Shown: one piece after another, positions 7,405 to 9,811 of the stretch
Numbering within the stretch: the first letter of the stretch is position 1
Layout: each line of letters opens with the position of its first letter
Assembly (NCBI GenBank): GCA_051881655.1
Contig: JBJEQH010000163.1
Location: 1-9,811, forward strand
Length of the DNA stretch: 9,811 nt
Direction of reading: 5' to 3'
DNA from: Heritagella sp051881655
GTDB lineage: Bacteria; Bacillota; Clostridia; Oscillospirales; Acutalibacteraceae
The notes under the pieces: generated by a model
Told to the model about the DNA's origin: nothing
The model's input: the letters and a program-made list of their open reading frames with translations, nothing else
Databases searched by the model: none
Translations under genes and position numbers: made by a program

Positions 7405-7439
7405 GGTTGTAGTGTACCACAACCGGGTGCAAGTGTAAA
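7405..7439 (-). promoter_or_regulatory. tldD-pmbA promoter with an overlapping imperfect palindrome
   Basis: On the minus strand, TTTACA (complement of 7434-7439) and TACACT (complement of 7411-7416) are spaced by exactly 17 bases, a reasonable sigma-A type promoter. The -10 box lies inside a 20-base imperfect palindrome at 7405-7424, with arms GGTTGT and ACAACC and 16 of 20 positions symmetric. A dimeric repressor site in that position would block the promoter, but no regulator gene is in the window. The leader to the TTG start would be about 85 bases. Confidence 0.55.
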
Positions 7440-7467
7440 GAAAGGGGAAAAGGCTCCCAAAAAGTAG

Positions 7468-7496
7468 TTGACAGGGGTGGCCCTTCCTCCTATAAT
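7468..7496 (+). promoter_or_regulatory. Consensus sigma-A promoter of the GH5 gene
   Basis: TTGACA at 7468-7473 and TATAAT at 7491-7496 are both exact consensus hexamers with the ideal 17-base spacer. Transcription should start near 7503, giving a leader of only about 25 bases that contains the ribosome binding site AGGGAGAGG (7516-7524). No operator-like repeat is obvious over it, which suggests strong, largely constitutive expression. Confidence 0.88.
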
Positions 7497-7527
7497 GAGA
7501 GCAAAACCAGAGAAAAGGGAGAGGAAC

Positions 7528-8562
7528 ATGAAAAAACTGGAAGGATTTCAGCACGGCATCAATCTGGGAGGATGGCTGTCCCAGTGTGTACATACTACGG
7601 AGCACTATGATTCTTTCATCGGGGAGGAAGACATCCGGCGGATTGCCTCGTGGGGGCTGGACCATGTGCGGGTTCCCGTGGATTATGAGCTGATCGAGAC
7701 ACAGGAGGGGGATCCCATTGAAAAAGGATACGCCTATCTCGAGACATGTATTCAGTGGTGCCGGAAATATGGGTTGCATATGATTCTGGATCTGCACAAA
7801 ACGGCGGGCTACAATTTCGGCGACCAGCAGAGTTCCGTAGGATTTTTTGAAAACGAGCCGATGAAAGAGCGGTTCCGCCAGCTGTGGGTCCGGCTGGCCC
7901 GGCGGTTCTCCAAGGACAAGGACCTGATTCTGTTCGAGCTGCTCAATGAAGTAGTGGATCCCCAGGTGTACGAGTTGTGGAACCAGCTGGCCGAGGAGAC
8001 CATCGGCGCCATCCGGGAAATCGATAAGGAAGTGCCCATCATGTATGGCGGCATTGCCTATAACAGTGTGCGGGCGGTTCCGCTGCTGCGGAAAATGCCA
8101 TACCCCAACCTGGTGTACAACTTCCATTGCTACGAGCCCCTGATTTTCACCCACCAGGGGGCGCCCTTTACCAAAGGAATGCCGGTGGACTTCCGCACCC
8201 TCTATCCCCAGCCTGTGCCCGCGTATCTGGAGAAGACCCGGGAGTATCTGGACCCGATGATGCTGGAAAACCTGAAAGAGGTTGCGGATTGGAAGGAGAT
8301 GTGCGGGAAGGACTTTTTCCTCGCGCTGTTCCGTCAGGCCGTAGAGAAGGCGGATGCGGACGGAGTGGCCCTGTACTGCGGGGAGTACGGGGTGATTGAC
8401 CGCGCCGATCCGCGCAGCACTGTGAACTGGTACCGCGACATCCATGCGGCGTTTGATGCCTGCGGAATTGGCAGCGCGGCCTGGAGCTATCGGAAGATGG
8501 ATTTTGGCTTGGTGGATGAGCACTATGATTCCGTACGGGATGAATTGATTGCCCTTCTGTAA
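7528..8562 (+). CDS. Cytoplasmic glycoside hydrolase family 5 enzyme
   Basis: This is a (beta/alpha)8-barrel glycosidase (344 residues) resembling GH5 endoglucanase/exo-glucanase-type enzymes, which cut beta-linked glucans or mannans with retention. Visible family marks are GINLGGWL (residues 10-17), the HVRVPVDYE strand (46-54), DLHKTAG with H90, FELLNEVVDP with N140 and acid/base E141, NFHCYEP with H200 and Y202, ALYCGEYGV with nucleophile E286, and AAWSYRKMDFGL with W319. There is no signal peptide, carbohydrate-binding module or dockerin, so it probably acts inside the cell on imported oligosaccharides or glycosides. ATG 7528 is chosen because AGGGAGAGG sits just before it; the upstream in-frame TTG-type extension would overlap the promoter. 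It is monocistronic, between a consensus promoter and a terminator. Exact substrate cannot be read from the sequence. Confidence 0.9.
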   Translation: MKKLEGFQHGINLGGWLSQCVHTTEHYDSFIGEEDIRRIASWGLDHVRVPVDYELIETQEGDPIEKGYAYLETCIQWCRKYGLHMILDLHKTAGYNFGDQQSSVGFFENEPMKERFRQLWVRLARRFSKDKDLILFELLNEVVDPQVYELWNQLAEETIGAIREIDKEVPIMYGGIAYNSVRAVPLLRKMPYPNLVYNFHCYEPLIFTHQGAPFTKGMPVDFRTLYPQPVPAYLEKTREYLDPMMLENLKEVADWKEMCGKDFFLALFRQAVEKADADGVALYCGEYGVIDRADPRSTVNWYRDIHAAFDACGIGSAAWSYRKMDFGLVDEHYDSVRDELIALL

Positions 8563-8580
8563 AGAAAACGAGTGGGAAAC

Positions 8581-8619
8581 GAAAGGGAAAGGCGCGCCCA
8601 GCGTACCTTTCCCTTTTTT
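8581..8619 (+). terminator. Rho-independent terminator of the GH5 gene
   Basis: AAAGGGAAAGG at 8582-8592 pairs with CCTTTCCCTTT starting at 8606, around a 13-base loop, and ends in six T (8614-8619). It begins 19 bases after the GH5 stop codon. Confidence 0.85.
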
Positions 8620-8621
8620 GT

Positions 8622-8650
8622 GGGCCCCTTTTCCGGAAGGGGAATGGCCC
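8622..8650. repeat. GC-rich inverted repeat between two terminators
   Basis: CCCCTT at 8625-8630 pairs with AAGGGG at 8637-8642 around TTCCGG. An outer GGGCC/GGCCC pair (8622-8626 and 8646-8650) is an alternative using some of the same bases. It has no T run on either strand, so it is a structural element of unknown role or a decayed terminator. Confidence 0.4.
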
Positions 8651-8683
8651 CAAAGAACGGCGGCCAATCAAACGGAATCTCTA

Positions 8684-8720
8684 TAAAAAGAAACGGCCCT
8701 TTTTAAAAAAGGACCGTTTC
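8684..8720 (-). terminator. Terminator of the V/A-type ATPase operon
   Basis: On the minus strand, GAAACGG (complement of 8714-8720) pairs with the arm at 8690-8696. After a single mismatch the stem continues CCTTTT/AAAAGG to a 3-base loop. It is followed by a T run (complement of 8685-8689). It lies 9 bases after the subunit D stop codon, which marks subunit D as the last gene of its operon. Confidence 0.82.
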
Positions 8721-8728
8721 TCTTTTGG

Positions 8729-9394
8729 TTACATTTTTTCGCTGTAATGATGGGCCTGTTCCAGCATCATATCCTTTACCTTCATCAGGCGGATCTGGGT
8801 GCTGCGCTCGTTCTCATCCAGTTTCATGGTAATATACTTGATGCTCTCCTGCGTTTGGGGGATCATCACATGCTCCAGCGCGTTTACACGGCGGCGGGTC
8901 TTTTCAATCTCGGCAGCCATCAGCTGGCACGATTTTTCCACTTCCGCCAGGCGGAGCAGATCGGGCAGGATATCCGACAGCGACTGCACCGCATCATCCA
9001 GGTCGCTGGATGTAAAGGCGAAACCGTAGCTGAAGATATCGTTCTGATCGGGGGTGCGGGTTTTCACATCGAAAACCGGCACTTCCACGCTCATTACATT
9101 GCGAACGCCGCTCTCAATCTGGATCTCCTGTTTGGGGGCCAGCATGGCGGTGCTCAGAGCCTCTTCCTGCATACCGGCCCGGGCCAGCATGAAGCGCTGG
9201 TTGGAGGCATGGATGGCCTTTTCGACTTTTTCGCGCAGGGCTTTATTCTCCCGCACCAGCTCCAGGAATTGACGCATCAGCTCGTCGCGCTTGTCTTTCA
9301 GCAGCTTGTGCCCGCGCTGGGCGGTCTGCAGCTTGCGCTTTAAGCGGGTCAGTTCCATTCGGGTGGGGTTTACATGGATTGCGGCCAACAGCAT
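8729..9394 (-). CDS. atpD: V/A-type ATPase subunit D (central stalk)
   Basis: Subunit D forms the rotating central shaft that couples the A3B3 catalytic head to the membrane rotor. The 221-residue protein has the family signature VNPTRMELTRLKRKLQTAQR and RGHKLLKDKRDELMRQF near the N-terminus. Long N- and C-terminal coiled-coil helices (about 12-75 and 150-215) flank a short beta-rich middle (VMSVEVPVFDVKT), as expected for the family. Length is normal. The start is uncertain: ATG at 9394 has GAGG only 3 bases away, whereas TTG at 9388 has it 9 bases away and would give MAAIHVNPTRM, like many homologues that begin MA. The gene follows subunit B by 30 bases and is the last of the operon. Whether the enzyme pumps Na+ or H+, or makes ATP, cannot be told because the membrane subunits are outside the window. 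The symbol ntpD is also used. Confidence 0.95.
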   Translation of the reverse strand: MLLAAIHVNPTRMELTRLKRKLQTAQRGHKLLKDKRDELMRQFLELVRENKALREKVEKAIHASNQRFMLARAGMQEEALSTAMLAPKQEIQIESGVRNVMSVEVPVFDVKTRTPDQNDIFSYGFAFTSSDLDDAVQSLSDILPDLLRLAEVEKSCQLMAAEIEKTRRRVNALEHVMIPQTQESIKYITMKLDENERSTQIRLMKVKDMMLEQAHHYSEKM

Positions 9395-9424
9395 TCACCT
9401 CTTTCTCTTGGCTGGTAGGAAGGA

Positions 9425-9811
9425 TTACTTTCCGTAATATTCGTCCAGATATTCATCCTTAATGCGCTTGAGCTCACTGCGCGGCAGGATGGACAGCAGC
9501 TTCCAGCCAATCGCAAGGGTTTCCTCGATATCGCGGTTGGCGTCATACCCCTGCGAGACGTACTCGTTCTCAAAAGCATCGGCAAATTTGGCGTACAGCT
9601 TGTCGATATCCGTCAGAGCGGCCTCGCCCAGAACGGTCATCAATTCCTTGGCCTGCTTGCCGGTGGCATAGGCGGCGAACAGCTGGTTCATGGTGTTGGC
9701 GTGGTCGGCGCGGGTTTTGCCGGCGCCGATACCCTTGTCCTTCAGACGGGACAGGCTGGGAAGTACGTCGATGGGCGGGGTAACGCCCTTGCGGTACAGC
9801 TCACGGCTGAG
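9425..9811 (-). CDS. atpB: V/A-type ATPase subunit B, C-terminal part (cut by window edge)
   Basis: The last 128 codons of the non-catalytic nucleotide-binding B subunit are visible; the beginning lies beyond base 9811, which falls exactly at a codon boundary. The translation starts LSRELYRKG and continues PPIDVLPSLSRLKDKGIGAG, KTRADHANTMNQLFAAYATG, GEAALTDIDKLYAKFADAFE and LLSILPRSELKRI, and ends EYYGK. These segments are highly typical of bacterial V-type ATP synthase beta chains, including the Ser-Leu-Ser-Arg stretch near the nucleotide site. An internal ATG at 9691 is not the start. The order B then D, 30 bases apart, matches bacterial ntp/atp operons in which A, B and D are the last genes. 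The frame is intact; ntpB is the alternative symbol. Confidence 0.95.
   Translation of the reverse strand, partial: LSRELYRKGVTPPIDVLPSLSRLKDKGIGAGKTRADHANTMNQLFAAYATGKQAKELMTVLGEAALTDIDKLYAKFADAFENEYVSQGYDANRDIEETLAIGWKLLSILPRSELKRIKDEYLDEYYGK

Noticed and set aside
7306..8667. A 453-codon open frame antisense to the GH5 gene
   Set aside because: It covers a gene with intact catalytic motifs, its protein is rich in His, Pro and Gln with no family features, and it runs through the GH5 promoter and terminator. It is a GC-rich shadow frame.

Overview
The window reads as a chromosomal segment of a gut-type, mid-to-high-GC Firmicute, most like the class Clostridia (Oscillospiraceae/Ruminococcaceae-like). 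This is inferred from several things: strong AGGAGG-like ribosome binding sites, a sigma-A type TTGACA/TATAAT promoter, a bacterial V/A-type ATPase, a MacB-shaped ABC exporter of the kind common in these bacteria, and a secreted peptidase with a C-terminal surface anchor. No species can be named from the sequence alone.

Layout, left to right. (1) 66-1457 (+): a secreted or surface-anchored M28 zinc aminopeptidase with a signal peptide, all metal ligands, a Ser/Glu-rich stalk and a sortase-like or membrane-anchor tail, followed by a strong terminator. (2) 1660-4311 (+): an 883-residue ABC exporter with the ATPase fused to a four-helix MacB/FtsX-type permease and a very large extracellular domain. 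(3) 4312-4596: a 285-base gap with competing inverted repeats, a possible 28-codon Cys-containing ORF, and a strong bidirectional terminator. (4) 7319 down to 4597 (-): a tldD-pmbA(tldE) pair with a 4-base ATGA overlap, encoding the two halves of the TldD/TldE metalloprotease. tldD appears to start at TTG. (5) 7320-7527: a divergent promoter region. A near-consensus promoter points right, and a second promoter points left with an imperfect palindrome over its -10 box. (6) 7528-8562 (+): a GH5 glycoside hydrolase with no signal peptide, so probably cytoplasmic. (7) 8563-8728: convergent terminators. (8) 9394 down to 8729 and 9811 down to 9425 (-): the end of a V/A-type ATPase operon, with subunit D complete and subunit B cut by the window edge.

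How they may work together: the genes form five independent transcription units and do not look like one pathway. A loose common theme is peptide and glycan handling at the cell surface (M28 peptidase, ABC exporter) and in the cytoplasm (TldD/E protease, GH5), next to a membrane ion-pumping ATPase. I see no mobile element, tRNA, rRNA, CRISPR array or phage gene. I also see no convincing undescribed multi-gene system. The most open points are the 4312-4596 gap, the palindrome in the tldD promoter, the exporter's extracellular domain, and the non-canonical anchor of the peptidase.
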